In this document: positions 48,420-62,300 of the stretch, one piece after another
How positions within the stretch are numbered: the stretch's first letter is position 1
How the letters are laid out: each line of letters starts with the position of its first letter
Source: Stenogyne calaminthoides
Lineage: Eukaryota; Streptophyta; Magnoliopsida; Lamiales; Lamiaceae
Reading direction: 5' to 3'
Assembly (NCBI GenBank): GCA_037126765.1
Contig: JBBCBC010000021.1
Span: 24,259,434-24,323,433 of the forward strand
DNA length: 64,000 nucleotides
Notes under the pieces: generated by a model
Databases searched by the model: none
Told to the model about the DNA's origin: nothing
What the model saw: the letters and a program-made list of their open reading frames with translations, nothing else
Translations under genes and position numbers: made by a program

Positions 48420-51400
48420 TTCTCTTAAGAACTTATAAAATCTAGACAACCTCCTTGAGGCTTCTGATACAACAATGTACTCAACTTCGGTTGTTGAATC
48501 TGCGGTCCTTTTGCTTGGAGCTATTCCAACCGACCGCCTTATTATTGAGAGTGAAACGTAACCTGACTGTGATTTGTAATCACCACAGTCGGATTGGAAA
48601 CTTGTGTCAGCTTAACCAGTCACTACTAGTTCTGACTGTCCACTATAGACAAGGAAACATTCTTTAGTTCATCTAAGATACTTCAAAATGGTCTTAACAG
48701 CAATCCAGTGAGACTCACTCGAATTCTGTTGGTATTTACCAGTGATGTTGATAGTGTAGGCCACGGTTGACCTCGTGCAAGTCATGACGTACATGAATGG
48801 CCCAATTGCATATGCATATGGGACATCTTTCATGTGCTTGATATCAGCTTTCAACAGAAAGGACAATCCTTCTTTGATAGCTTTATCCAATGATTTGCCG
48901 ATAGAGAACCTCTCTTAGAGTTCTCCATCGCAAAACGCTTCAATACCTTGTCTACATAGGTGGACTGTGACAGTCTCAACATCTTCTTGGATCTATCCAA
49001 GTGGATCTTGATCCCCAAGATGTAGCAGATTTCACCAAGATCCTTCATCATGAAGGTCTTTGACAACAAATCTTTAATGGACTGCATTAACGGGATATTG
49101 TTTCCCAAAATTAATATGTCATTGACATACACGATTATGAAAACAATATTCTTCCCGTTGCATTTACAATAAACGCAAGGATCTTCCGAATTTCTGATGA
49201 AGTCAAAACTTGATAGCTTCATCAAATTGGATATTCCAACTCCTAGAAGCTTGCTTCAATCCATAAATGGATCTCTTTAGCTTGCATACTAGATTAGAGT
49301 TTGACTTAGATGTAAAACCTTCCGGTTGAGTCATAAACGCTTCCTTATCAATGTTTGCATTAAGGAAAGCTGTTTTGACATCCATCTACCAAATCTCATA
49401 ATCATAGTGTGATGCTATCGCAAGTAAAATTCGAATGGACTTGATCTTTGCAACTGGTGAGAAGGTCTCATCATAGTCAATGCCTTAGCGTCGACTATCA
49501 CCCTTCGCCACCAACCTAGGTTTGTACTTTGCCATTTGCATCAGTCTTACGCTTGAAGACCCAGACTTGATTGTTGTACTTTGCCATTTGCATGGGTCTA
49601 ACCTCTTTAGGCAACTCAACCAAGTCCCAGACTTGATTGTTGTACATCGAGTCCATTTCGGATTTCATGGCTTTATGCCACTTCCATGAATCAATATCTG
49701 ATATTGCTTCAGAATAAGTATTAGGATCGTCCTTATCAGGTATGTCCACATTATATAGTTCCTCCAAGAGGTAATCGTATTTAATGGGTAGATTGCGATT
49801 TCTAATTGACTTACAGAGCTGTGGTTGTGCAGGCTGTACATTCTGATCGTGAAAATTTTGTGGTGCATCGATTTCATCAATGTCCGGAGAGTCCTCAAGA
49901 GCTACACTTTCAGATGCCTCTTGGGCGGGAGTTTGAATGCTTTTCTCATTCAGCCCACTTGGAGTTTCTTGCACAGGCAAGCCAACTCCAATTACGCTCC
50001 CACTGGCTGAAAGACGATAACCTAGTGAAAGACTCCCACCGTGAAAGTTGCTAAATGCTCCCACTGATTCCTTGTCATGTTGCTTTCACAAGATATCAGT
50101 CTCTTTGTTAATTTGTGGTTCTTGAATTTCTTCAAGTTCCATCAGCTTACGACCTTGTTCCTTAAAGACATAGTCTTCTTCGAGGAACTTGGTCTGCCTA
50201 GAAACAATCACTGATTGTTTCTTATGTAGATAAAAGTGATATTTTTTAGTTTTCTTAGGATATCCCACAATGTAACCCTTTTCACCTTTGGATTCCAACT
50301 TGTCGGTAAGCATCCTTTTCACAATCACGGGGCAACCCCATGTTTGATATGTGTAAAAGTTGGCTTCTTGCCACACCATAGTTCATATGATATATGCTCA
50401 ACCGATTTAGATGGAATCCTATTCAGAATGTAGATTGAGGTTTGTAATGCGTATCCCTATAAGAATGTCAGAAGAGAGGAAAAGCTCATCATGGACCTCA
50501 CCATGTCTAACAGGGTTCGGTTTCGCCTCTCAAACACACCGTTCATCTGAGGTGTTCCGGGAGGAGTCCATTGTGACTAGATTCTATGTAACTTCAAGTA
50601 ATCAATGAATTTATAACTAAGGTATTCACCTCCTCGATCTGATCGAAGAGTCTTGATACTCTTACCAAGTTACTTCTCTATTTCAGCCTTAAACTCTTTG
50701 AATTTCTCAAAAGATTCGGATTTGTGTTTCATAAGATACACATATCAGTACTTGAGAAATCATCAGTAAAAGTGATGAAGTATCCGAAGTGACCCCTAGC
50801 TAGAGTGGGCAATGGTCAACAAACATCGTTGTTGATCAACTCTAGAACTTCTTTGGCATGCACCCCTTTCCCAGAAAAGGGTCTATTGATCATCTTGCCC
50901 ATGAGATAAGATTCACAATCTCCATAAGACTCACAGTCGAATGGGGTTAAGTGGTCTAACTTTCTTAACCTGGCAATTCTTTTCTCGTTTACATGATCAA
51001 ATTCTACAATGCCATAAGTAAGTCGGGTTTTCATAATTACTAAGTTTGAGTCTTTTATTTTGTGTATTAAGAACATCATATCCATAATGCAACAAAACAT
51101 GTTGCGGGTAATAGAAAGAACTAGATGACAATCATCAAGTTCTAATCTAAAACCAAAGGGTAAGTCTAACATATAAGTCCCCACACGTTCAGGAGCAACT
51201 CTTACTCCATTCCCACGTGTAAGACGACTTCACCTGCCCTAACTGTCCTATGACATATAAGCCCTTTCACATTAGTTCAAATGTGAGAGCCAAATCCGGT
51301 ATCCAATACCAAGCAATTAGCGCTATTAGTGGACATGTTTATTTTAATAACAAACATACATGTTCTAGTGCTAGAAGCACCTAGTGCCTTCCTTTTAGCA

Positions 51401-52000
51401 ACCAGAACCTTATTGTCCTTCTTCCAATGCCCTCTTCTACTTATAGTAGACGCACACATCCTTGTTTACCCGCTCCTTCTTTTGAACACCATCTTAGTGA
51501 TAGTGAACTCAAAAGTCTTGAGCACGCCAGAAGTTCGAGCACGCGTCAAGCATCCATCTTATTCATATTGTAGTTCACAATGAAGCTAAAATATGAATCC
51601 GGGAGCAACTGAAGGATAGCACAGATGAAAATGTTGGTCTTTTAGCGCAATGCATAAATTACCAAGTTTCTCAATTATGTCTATCATCTACACATGAGAT
51701 GAAATTTTCCCTTCTTTAGCTAACCGGCATCTGAACAGATCTCTCATCACTTCATAAATCTCAGAACGAGATTTAGAATTAAAGAGATCCTTCAAATGCT
51801 TGAGCATTGAGGGGGGACCCATTTCCTCACGTTGCCTATGTATATCGGGAGTCATGCTGATCAACATCACACACTGAGCCTGGAAAGCATCCTCTTGATG
51901 CTTCTTCCGATTTCTTCGTCAAACGCGGGTTTGCCTCGAGAGAAACCAATTGTAGGGTGTAGGGACATACCGTCAACACGTACTCAATCTTTTCTTGCTT
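48420..52000 (-). pseudogene. copia C gag-pol polyprotein, decayed
   Basis: Minus-strand pieces in element order. gag lies at about 51590-52000 (MLKHLKDLFNSKSRSEIYEV). Zinc knuckle scrap and protease at 51277-51459 carry VLDTGFGSHI, where A and B have DTGCGSH. The pre-integrase and integrase start is at 50816-51184 and the integrase end near 50400-50600. The linker is at 49516-50379. RT (48851-49385) has MDVKTAFLNANIDKEAFMTQ and LKQASRSWNIQFDEAIK. Its active-site box reads YVND instead of YVDD. RNase H pieces are at 48440-48890. A short local duplication (tgtactttgccatttgcat) sits at about 49523-49592. Several frame breaks make it non-functional. Confidence 0.87.
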
Positions 52001-54230
52001 TAGCACCAAATACATGTTTTAGTGCCAGTCCAGAAAATTTGGCCTAACCAATTTTATTTGTTTCCAAAATACATCTCAATAACAGTTATACATTTCAACT
52101 AACCAAGAGAAATAAAATAAAACGAGAATTAAACACATAATTCATATGATCAATTTCCAGCAATCAAAATAAACATTGCCTTTCTTTTGTGTTTATTTTG
52201 TCTCCATTATTTTCACATACTCAACGACCCCATCGGAAGAGTACAAATTTATATCAGATATAAATTGTAATGGACTAGGATCCACATTCCTACTATTTCA
52301 ATATCTGCTTGGGCTGATTACTGCAATATCATAATTGGTAGGTCTCCAAACCAATTGCAAAACTGCAATTCCTAGTTGATTGAACCTAGTTCAATCGGAT
52401 TCCCCTTGACTTTCGTTTCTCTGCTTGGGCTGATGAAACAAAGTCAAGTTGATTTACAACTATCAAGCGGCGACACTTCGTGTCCCTATAAAAGTCCCGT
52501 TAGATGTAGATCCGAGCAAAAGACTTGGGCCTTAAATACTCATTGGAACGAAATCTCCGGTTTACTTTTAATTTTGATGGAAGACATCGTTCAACTTAAT
52601 GAAAATCATATTTTAGTGAGGAACGCTTTAAAGACAGGGTATTAATTGCTTAATCGAGATCCAACAAGTTTACTATATCATATTTGAGCAATTATTGGGC
52701 GCCGCTTACCCAAACATGATTTTATACGGACGAACATTTATATGGATGCCGCTACCTAAACAATAATACGGTCCGACAAGTATTGGGCGCCGCCTACCCA
52801 AACAATTATAATGCGGACGTAAAAGACATTAACAGAATATAAAATAAGTTAACCAAGTTAGAAATAATAACCCGTTTAATCATTTAAACCATAATTTTAA
52901 AATCCAATTTTAAAATCAAGTTTTAACAATTAAATTCATTATTAATATTTTGACATTTAATTAATCCAATTAATTAAGTCCGTCATTAGTCCAACTAATG
53001 CGTTTTAATTAGATTTGATAATTCTTTTAAAATAAATTTTAAAATCCAATTTTAAATTTAATTTTAAAATTATTAAACTTCAATAATTAATCCAATTAAT
53101 TATCTATTATCAATTGGTCCAACCAACAATCCGTTTATAAAATCAAGGAGTTTTATTAATTTTAAAACAGGACTTTAGTTATTTTAACTTTAGAGGCTCA
53201 GGTGCAATTTCCAAAATTGCTTGGAAGAGCTTGTTTAAAATCAAATTTGCAAAACAGCCCTCTCCGCATCACCTCCCAAATTCCACAGATCCCATCCGTA
53301 ATTTGCGACATCCGATTCCAAATCCGGAATTTCCAAACCCCAAAAAAAACCGTAATTGTCATCTTAATCAATCATCATTCAACCAACACTGAAGAAAAAA
53401 GAAGAAGAAGAACACAATTCAGAAACCAGGTAATAGAACGGCATGATCGAACCAAGCGAAGGGTCGAAGCGGGGCGGAGCAACATGAATCGCCGCCGCGT
53501 TAAAAGCGATGCGAAGCGAGTCGCCGCCTGTTTCGAAGAAGCGTGTCAGACACGCGCAACGCACCGACCCAGTTGACTCAGCGAAGCGGCGCGTGAGGCG
53601 AACCGCCATTACCATGAACCCGTACGGGTGATCTCGCCGGACCGCTCTAAGCAGCTTGGCGAATCGCCGCCGCGACTCGGTTCGTGCGGTGAATCGCTCG
53701 AAGCGATTTATCAGTGGTCAAGGATATCGTCATCGCTGCACTCATCCGACGCGAATCGGCTCGCCGAGGACGACGACGAGCATCGCCGTCGCTTCACAAA
53801 CCAGACGCGCGCCGATGCCGCTGCAGACGGGCCATCGATCGAAAAGGGGCACACCTCCCATCGACATCCCCAAATCAGTGAGATTGCGTCGTGATTTACA
53901 GCATCCGATGCAAGGCGCGGCACATAGCGCTCGCCTGCAGTAGTGTTGCGTGTCACCGGCGCACGCGAACGGTGTAAGGAAGACGAAGAGGGGGCGACGT
54001 TTTTGTACAGAAATCCCTAGGAAATTGATGCGAGGAGATGAACCCAAACAATATGTGTGTAACCTTAAACAATTAAAAGGGAAAACCACATATATCATCT
54101 AAACAAGTAGTACACGTATGGAGTCAAACCCCCAAATAACTTGTAAACAATCGGTGCGGTTAATCAAAATTGGCCGCACCTCACTGATTTTAAAATAAAT
54201 CAAATTAATTAAGCAATTAATCAAGAGCCT
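52001..54230 (-). other. copia C untranslated leader
   Basis: Same layout as A: AT-rich stretch, three hairpin-type repeats at 52692-52804, AT-rich stretch, then a GC- and CpG-rich block at about 53400-54000 next to the primer site. Overlapping arginine-rich frames in the GC block (53202-54098) lie on both strands and match nothing I know. Confidence 0.6.
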
Positions 54231-54246
54231 ATAGCTCTGATACAAT
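54231..54246 (-). other. copia C primer-binding site
   Basis: The minus strand reads TTGTATCAGAGCTAT just inside the 5' LTR. TATCAGAGC fits the initiator tRNA-Met site, with the first bases changed. Confidence 0.72.
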
Positions 54247-55844
54247 TGTTGGAATTTAGAGGCACGTAATACATCCACAGCGGAAATTAAAGTTCACCAA
54301 CAACGAACAACTAATTGCATAATTAAATACGAGTAAATGTAAACATAATTCTTACAGCAATTCGTACACGGATTCCTCAACTATGGTATCCACGTAACAG
54401 TCATTTACTAATCTACACATATCTGCCAGCGTTGAATCCCCGAGATGAATTTGCTAGGAAAATCCAAACTCTAGATTTTATGGAGAAAATATGAAGTGAT
54501 TCGTTTGTGAATTCCTAAGAGCTTGTATATATAGAGAGGCTTAGCTTATTTCCCAAGCTAGCCCAATTAGGGAAATAAAACCTCTAATCTTGAATTAAAT
54601 TAATTACTTTTAATTTAATTCCATAAATATAAATCTCTACGTATTTAAATGCCTTATATGAAAATCTCTACGATTTATTTCCATATACATTAAATCTTAC
54701 AATTATATTCCAAATATAATTATTGGGAATTCTTATTTAATTAAATCAAATTTAATTAAATATTAATAATAATTAATTCCAAATTAATCTATTATTAATT
54801 ACTTCTCCATAAATTAAATATTAAATCCAATTTAACATTTAATCAACCAACTATAATTAGTAAACAACCATTACTTGTTGTGTGACCCATATGCCCTCAT
54901 ATATCGAGCGATTAGTCAAACTAACGGTCTTAATTGAACCCTAGACAATAAATCAAACATTCTCAAAATATGAGGTACGTTGCGAGGAAATGTGTAACTA
55001 CCTGTAACTGAAACATGGTATATTACGATTTTCTCCTTTCATTCACGAATACTCGATTAAGTCTTGAACATGATGAAGTGTCAATTCAAATAACTTAATC
55101 AATTTATCTCTAATCACTAATTGATCATGTATGTCACACATAGCCATAAAGTCTAAGTTGACGTGCATCGGTCGATGACTTAGATCCAATTATGATGAGA
55201 AGATGAATATTCTCTCTAAATCCACATTGAGGAATGAATCTTATTCTTAGCTCAACTACCACTCACATGCACTTCGTGATGAACCCAATCCAAGCCATAT
55301 CTACCCATAGACGGGTGCAAGCGTTGGTCATGGTCAAAGTTCATCACTCCACACATGTCGTGCGTAATGACCTCAAGTCAAAGGAGTATCACATAGCTCC
55401 CACTAACCGAGACACCCGTAGACACGTATAGTGGAACTACATCAAACAGTTTCTCGGATGGGTATACCAATACCCTCTAAGGTATTTGTGCATCCATCAT
55501 GAGATACCTAGTATCTCGTAGTAAGTGAGATCTTACTACACTCTCTAAGAGTATGATGCAGATCGCACACCAATCTCCATTGCATCATCAATATCCCATT
55601 CTTGATGATCCTTGATCGGGGCTATTTGAGAATCATGCTTAAGTCATTTTGGTTCTCACAACCTCAATGACAGCAATGACTCATGGGAACACTTGCATGA
55701 ATAAATGCAAACAATCAAACATAATATTCAAACAAGTGTATTGCCATACATTAATATTAAATGAACTATAATATTAAATCAAACTGAATATCATCGAGTA
55801 TTATGTCCTTACAATAGATTGTCTCTAGGACACTAACACTAACA
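54247..55844 (-). repeat. copia C 5' LTR
   Basis: 1598 bp, the most complete LTR of this family in the window. It starts TGTTGGAATTTAGAGG and ends CACTAACACTAACA on the plus strand. Both blocks that are deleted singly in the A LTRs are present here. Confidence 0.9.
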
Positions 55845-55849
55845 GTTGT
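55845..55849. repeat. Target site duplication of element C, right copy (GTTGT)
   Basis: Exact repeat of 46909-46913. Confidence 0.88.
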
Positions 55850-56255
55850 GTGATTTCCCAGGTGGGAACGAGTCAATTCATCCTCTTCAATCGTAGGTGC
55901 TTAATTTGATACATTGGTTCTAGGCTTATCCAGTACGAATTGATGTAATTTTAAGTGACTGCCCTTATCTCTCGATTAAGAAATGAACTAGGATAGTTTT
56001 ATTAATTCATTTGTTTGAGTTTTGTAAGTTGATCATCGTCTAAGTTCGCGATTCTCTCCCCTTGACTCCACCTAGTTGGTTCCACCTTTTAGTGTTTTTG
56101 TGGTTTCTTTACTTGCTTTTCTTTCTTTTCTTGTATCTTGGTTCCGCAACTACATCAACATGTCGACACATAGCTCTAAGGCCACACCGTGCTCACTATT
56201 TCCCGTGGTTCGATAATTTAACCGGGCACTTATTTTTTGACTACGAGGATCCTCT
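55850..56255 (+). repeat. Old Ty3/gypsy-like LTR, segment 3 of 3
   Basis: Text resuming after element C. It holds cttgactccacctagttgg and tttcccgtggttcgataa, phrases usual near the 3' end of large plant gypsy LTRs. Element D cuts it at 56255; any continuation is outside the window. The three segments together give about 1.65 kb. Confidence 0.45.
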
Positions 56256-57965
56256 TGTTGGGGTTATACTGAAAAGTATGCTTTTACTTTGTATAACCAA
56301 ACTTAGTTTTCTTATTTATTTGCTGAAATAAATTATTAATCACTGTTGCATTTAAATATGAATGAATGTTATATATATTTATTGCAAACCCGTTCAATAA
56401 AGTCAGTACGTATTACGTTGTAGTTAATTTGGTGATACCAGATCACAGAAGATCAAATTAACACCTCCTCGTAATTAAGTACAAATTCACAACCTAGATG
56501 GAAATGAGCAAACCATCATGAAAGGTTGATGTATAAGACTCAGATTGACTTGTCTTGACCAAGAGATTATACTAGTGCATTTGGATGTGCTGAATAAGAC
56601 CTACAAGAGGATAAATTCTTCGGTACTGAATATATAAGAATTAGACCTCAGTGGTGTGTTGTTTCTTAATCTCTGTCCCTTAAATAGGATCGTGTGAAAT
56701 TAATAACTATTGCTTTGACTTATGATAGGAAGATAGTCATTGCGATTCGATACCTTATATCTTGGGCAATATTATTAATTACATGACGATTTCTGACATT
56801 TAATATGGAGAATCGTGTGCAAGTACGTCTTATTTGACTTGTCCCCTTGGTGGGCTCAGAACCTTTATCACACCAAATCTTGCAAGTGGAAATTTATTTC
56901 CGGTATGGATAATAATGTTGAGCTGTCTTTACTCCAAGGATAAAGACATTAATTAATATAAAACTTGTTTAGTGGCTTAATTAATTAATGGACTAAAATA
57001 ATCTTAGACACGGGAAATAATGACCGGGAGCCATATTATAGTAAAGTCGTAATATGGGTTAAGATGGATAGTTCAATATTAATTTTATAGTGGAATAAAT
57101 TAATATTATTGGACTTTGAATAATATTTGACTCAATATTATAGCTTCATAGTTCATTGGAGGTCCAATCTTAATTCTCCAAAAGGCCCCTCAAAAAGGCC
57201 AATTTAAAGTCCAATTAATGAAAGAGAGAAGAAAATGATTTGCCTAATATTTCTATGAATATTTTTGAAAATATGTAGGAAAAAGGAAGACAAGATTGTC
57301 TTGATTTCTTGTAGATATTTTATGGAAAGAGATAAGTATTGTAGGAATACATAATAATCCCATAAATTCAAGAAGTCAAATCTTGATTCTTTTTGCCTTG
57401 TTATTTTCGAAAATTAGGGATAAATAGGGGAAGAGATTTTTATGGAAAATTTAATTAAGGAGAAAAGAATATAGGAGATATATTCAAGATTTCTTGGAGA
57501 CCAAGAAAAGATTTTCTCCCTCAATTTCTTGACCTAAAAATCGGCCCCCTCCTCCCTATAAATAGGGGATGAATTTTTCATTCCCAACTGCAATTCCATG
57601 TGTTGGAAATATTAGAAATCCACAAAGGTGGTGGCAAAATATTTTTGGTTTTCCCTCTTATTAAAATCGTTCGTGTGAATCCTCCCACCGGATTGCGTTC
57701 GTGGACTTGGGACATATTTGGGAAGGCTCTTTGGGTTGATCCATCGTCTCATCAGTCGTCTCTACAAGAGGTTAGTAATCTCGTAACTCCTAGATTCCGC
57801 ATGCTTAGGATTTACGTGGATTACGTGTACGCATGTTGTTTATTCGCTTATTAATTATTATGTTGAATTGATTTAGGATTAATTCATGTTAGTAATTAAT
57901 TGATTAATTTAAATATGTATTTAAAATCATCTCGAATAGATCCGGGCACCCCTAATTTCCCAACA
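56256..57965 (+). repeat. copia D 5' LTR
   Basis: 1710 bp, TGTTGGGGTTATACTG to AATTTCCCAACA. The first 570 bases can be compared with the 3' LTR; I count about 18 differences, near 3 percent. A TATA-like ctataaatagggg (about 57557) is likely the LTR promoter. Confidence 0.93.
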
Positions 57966-57967
57966 AC

Positions 57968-57984
57968 TGGTATCAGGGTTCTGG
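57968..57984 (+). other. copia D primer-binding site
   Basis: TGGTATCAGGGTTCTGG two bases after the LTR, matching the initiator tRNA-Met type with one substitution in the core. Confidence 0.85.
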
Positions 57985-59381
57985 TTTCGAGCTCTGAATT
58001 TTAAATTATTATTTAAATTATGTTGGACATTAAATTGAAAAATTGGATTGTAGAATTGCTAGATCTGTTTTGCAGGTATCCAATTGTCATGGTATTTAAT
58101 GTGTTTAATTTTCATGCGTATGAACGAATGGTTTTTAATTCGACTCGTTCGAATTTGTTTTTCTCGTGAGAAAATCCATGAGTAGATTAGGCTATTTGAT
58201 TTGTTCAAGTGTAATAGGCTAGTCTAGATTTAAGGTGTATTTATTTTTTGTTAAATAAATTATAACCCGATTGAAGATGAAGACGGAGACAAGGAGTTAA
58301 AACGGATCCGGAACCGTACGTGGGCGACATGCGTCAAGCGAAACGTGCGAAGGGAGGCACACGCGCGACGCGGACGTCGCTAGTCGAACGGCGCCGGGCG
58401 GGATCAACCCTAGACGCGTGCGCAGGCGCATGGGCAATCGCGGGTGAAGGCGGCCAAGGCATGCGGGTGCGCGCGGCGCCTGCCGATGCCTACCGAGACT
58501 GCCGAGACCCGTGAGGGGCGATGCGCGCCGCGCCTAGGCACGTGGTCACGGTTGCTCGGCCAAGTGGCCGGATGCAGGCGTGCATCCCGGCTGCGAGCTG
58601 CTTGGCGTGGCGTTCAAAGACGGATTTTTTTTTCGAGACGAACGAGTGGGAGAAATTCAAGACAGCGTTTCTTCAAGATCAAGCCAAGGAAAATCTAACC
58701 ATGACAGTTGGATAATACGTGCCCAATGTGTTTATTTTCTGCTTTGCTTGATTTATTGTTGTTTTTTTTCTTATGCTTTAATTAATTTGTTTAAATGTGT
58801 TTGCATGAGAATTGCTCAACGAAAAATCTCAAACTCAAAAATTACTAAGTATGTTTTAATAATTAATTTGGTTTTGAATCGAATTAATTTTGACCTCCAT
58901 GAATTATTTATTTGTGAAATCTTTTGGAGAAATTCCCCTACGGGACGGTCAAAAGATAGCTTTCACATGAATAAATTCTCAAAAGGATGATTGTGAATTA
59001 TTATTAGTGGCGATGACCCTCCCACGAGGCTCGTTCAAAATGAAGTAGTAATTCTGTCTTTAATCATGGTTATTACTTAGGTATAAAATTGATATGCATA
59101 TACCTCACCGAAGTCTCTGTCAATTTTATATTGGTCAAGTGGGAGGCGACTATTAATTTTTGAAATTAAAGGTTTGTAACTATTATTGTTCGTAACCTGC
59201 TTGAATGTGATTTAAATGATGACCCTCCCACAAGGCTCATTTAAATCTGTTTTGAGATGTTCGCTGATACATGTTCATATTTTTTTGAGATTTCAATATG
59301 AATCATGTGATCAAATTATGTGATTTTCTTTGTGTTGATCCGGACATTGACACAAGATATATGTTTATTTTCAGTTTCATC
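57985..59381 (+). other. copia D leader with GC-rich block
   Basis: 1.4 kb of untranslated DNA. A CpG-rich block lies at about 58260-58640 in otherwise AT-rich sequence. Two copies of a gaccctcccac-aggctc phrase (about 59014 and 59220) sit nearer gag. Arginine- and alanine-rich frames in the GC block (58320-58715) are taken as compositional. Confidence 0.6.
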
Positions 59382-62300
59382 ATGTCTCAACCTTTTAATC
59401 CACTGTTCAATATACTGAAAGACAATCTGTTAACTGGAGAAAATTTTGTTGATTGGTATCGAAAACTCACTATTTTCCTCACTGCACAAAGCCATAACTG
59501 GGTTCTAACTGCACCCAAACCAGAGAAGCCATCAGACGAGGCTACGAAAATGGTTAAGAAAGAATATGCTGACTGGGAGCGTTCTAACGAAATGGCAAAG
59601 TGTACCATCTTGGCTTCAATGTCAGATATGTTGCAACATTAACACCAAAGCGTTGAGACCGATGCAGACATCATAATCAATCTTAAAGCGATGTTTCAAC
59701 ATCAGAACCGTGTAGCTCACCAGATCACCATGAGGGATATGCTCTCTATGAAAATGGTGGAGGGAACACCCGTGAGGGATCATGTTCTCCAGATGATGGC
59801 TCACCTTAATGAACTTGAGGTGCTTGGAGCTGAATATGACATCGAGACCCAAATCGATTTCATACTCCATTCCCTGCCCAAAAGCTTTGAGCAATTCATG
59901 TTGAATTATCAGGTGAACAATCAGAAGTTCACCTTGCCTGACCTGCTGCAAGCTCTTGTTTCGGCCGAAGGGATATTAGGAGGGAGCAACCAAGCTTTAA
60001 CGGCATTTGGTCCATCTTCTTCTTCTAGGCCAAAGGGAGGCAAGAAGAAGAAGAAAACCAAAAACGAAAGCCAAGCTAACTCGAGTGTTGCCAAGGGCAA
60101 AGGTAAGGTGAAGAAGGAGGGTGGAGTAAAGAGTCCAGCTAAGGGAAAGTGCTACAACTGTGGTGAAAAAGGACATTGGAGGTCGGCCTGTTCCAAACCT
60201 AAAAGGAATGGAAATAAAGGTAATTCTCACTCACTAGTTGTTGAAACTTGTTTGACGGAGTATGCTACCCATTCGTGGGTAGTCGATACGGGATCTACTG
60301 ATCATGTTTGTTTCATGTTATAGGGGTTCAAGCGGACCCGACAACTTAGTGGAAGTGAGATCCTCATCACGCTAGGCGATGCTACGAGAGTGGCAGCTGA
60401 AGCAGTGGGAGACGTGCACCTATCTTTTGAAGATCAGTTTTTAATTTTAAGAGATGTTCTTTATGTTCCTGTTTTTCAGAAAAATCTTATTTCAGTTTTT
60501 AAACTATTTGTCGATGGATATTCTGTTTGATTTAATAAACATGTTACTATTTTTCGTAACGATGTGATTATCTATCGTAGAATTTTACGAAACAATCTCT
60601 ATATTATTAACTGTGCACACCACTCACAAAATGCATCGTATAACTCATCTACTATTTCATGTAAAAGAAAGCATTCGGCTAACGTGAAAGAAACACTTCT
60701 TTGGCACCTAAGATTAGATCATATTAACCCAAAAAGGATTCAAAGGTTGGTTCAAGATGGTTCATTGGGGTCTCTCCAGGTTGAACCATTTCCAACTCGC
60801 GAATCGTGCTTTGAGGGTAAAATGACCAAGAGGGCATTTGGAGCCAAGGGGCTTAGAGCTAAGGAAGTGTTAGAAATCGTTCACACCGACGTGTGTGGTC
60901 CAATGCAAATCAAAGCTAGAGGTGGCTACGAGTATTTTGTTACGTTTATCGATGATTACTCACGCTACAGATACATTTTCCTAATGAAGCATAAATCTGA
61001 GACCTTCGATAAATTCAAAGAATTTAAGGCTCAAGCAGAGAATCATAAGGAAAAGACTATCAAGTTTCTACGATCTGATCGTGGAGGCGAATACCTCAGT
61101 GATGAATTCTTGAACTACCTGTCGGAAGAGGGGATTGCATCCCAGTTGACTGCACCCGGTACCCGTCAACAAAATGGGGTTGCAGAACGAAGAAATAGAA
61201 CACTTCTAGAAATGGTAAGATCAATGATGAGTTATGCAGATTTACCAAAACCGTTCTGGGGTTACGCTTTGGAAACAACAACCTATATTCTAAACTTAGT
61301 GCCATCCAAATCAGTTCCTAAAACCCCGAGAGAGTTGTGGACAGGGCGCATGCCCAGTTATGGACACATCAGGATCTGGGGGTGTCCGACATACGTGTTG
61401 GACAAGGAAGCTGGTAAGTTTGATGCACATTCGGAATTAAGGCTGTTCATTGGGTACCCCGAAGGGACGAAAGGATGCATGTTCTATGGTCTCGAAGATC
61501 AAAAGGTCGTAATCAGTAGGCACTTTAGATTTTTGGAAGAAGACTATATGAACGACAAAAGGCCTAGAAGTGAAATTACCTTGGAAGAACTTAAGGGGCC
61601 AACTCCATTGCCAACTGTACAAAATGATATACCAAACGTCACGCCTTCACAACCGGAACCTCGTCGTAGTTGGAGGGTTGTCCGACAACCCAGCGATTCT
61701 TAGGGATTGGAGAGTCTTCGGACTTGATATCAGGCGAAGAATCAGATCCCTGGTCCTACAATGAGGCGATCCAAGACAAAGATGCAACTTCTTGGAAAAC
61801 AACAATAGAAGTCGAAATGGGTTCAATGGATCACAACAAAGTGTGGGAGCTAGTCAAACCACTTAATGGGGTAAAACCCATTGGATGCAAGTGGGTATAC
61901 AAGAGAAAAAGGGGACCGGACGGAAAGGTTGAAACTTTTAAGGCAAGACTAGTGGCGAAAGGGTATACTCAGAAAGAAGGGATCGACTATGAGGAAACCT
62001 TTTCACCAGTAGCCATGCTCAAGTCCATCTGCATTCTCTTGTCGATTGCTGCGCACTTAGACTTTGAGATCTGGCAAATGGATGTCAAGACAGCTTTCCT
62101 CAATGGAAGTCTTGACGAAGAAATCTATATGCAACAACCCGAAGGCCTCATTGAAAAAGGTCAAGAGCATCTGGTTTGCAAGCTTAAGAAGTCCATTTAT
62201 GGGCTGAAGCAAGCATCTCGTGCTTGGAATCAGTGTTTTGATCAAGTTATAAAATCCTACGGTTTTGATCAAAACAACTTTGAAAGTTGTGTTTACAAAA

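Larger units (their letters stand above)
46914..55844 (-). mobile_element. Ty1/copia element C, full length, same family as A and B
   Basis: Minus-strand element of about 8.9 kb with both LTRs (46914-48126 and 54247-55844), polypurine tract (48127-48137), decayed polyprotein (about 48420-52000), long leader and primer-binding site (54231-54246). A perfect 5-bp target duplication, GTTGT, flanks it. That shows it arrived by ordinary integration and has not recombined since. Coding parts are broken, so it cannot move by itself. Confidence 0.93.

Noticed and set aside
53202..54098. Overlapping open frames of 78-124 residues
   Set aside because: Same situation in the leader of copia C; composition explains them.
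58320..58990. Arginine/alanine-rich open frames
   Set aside because: GC-rich leader of copia D; no motif and no continuity with gag.
59387..60230. Minus-strand frames opposite gag of copia D
   Set aside because: Antisense shadows of a clearly coding region.
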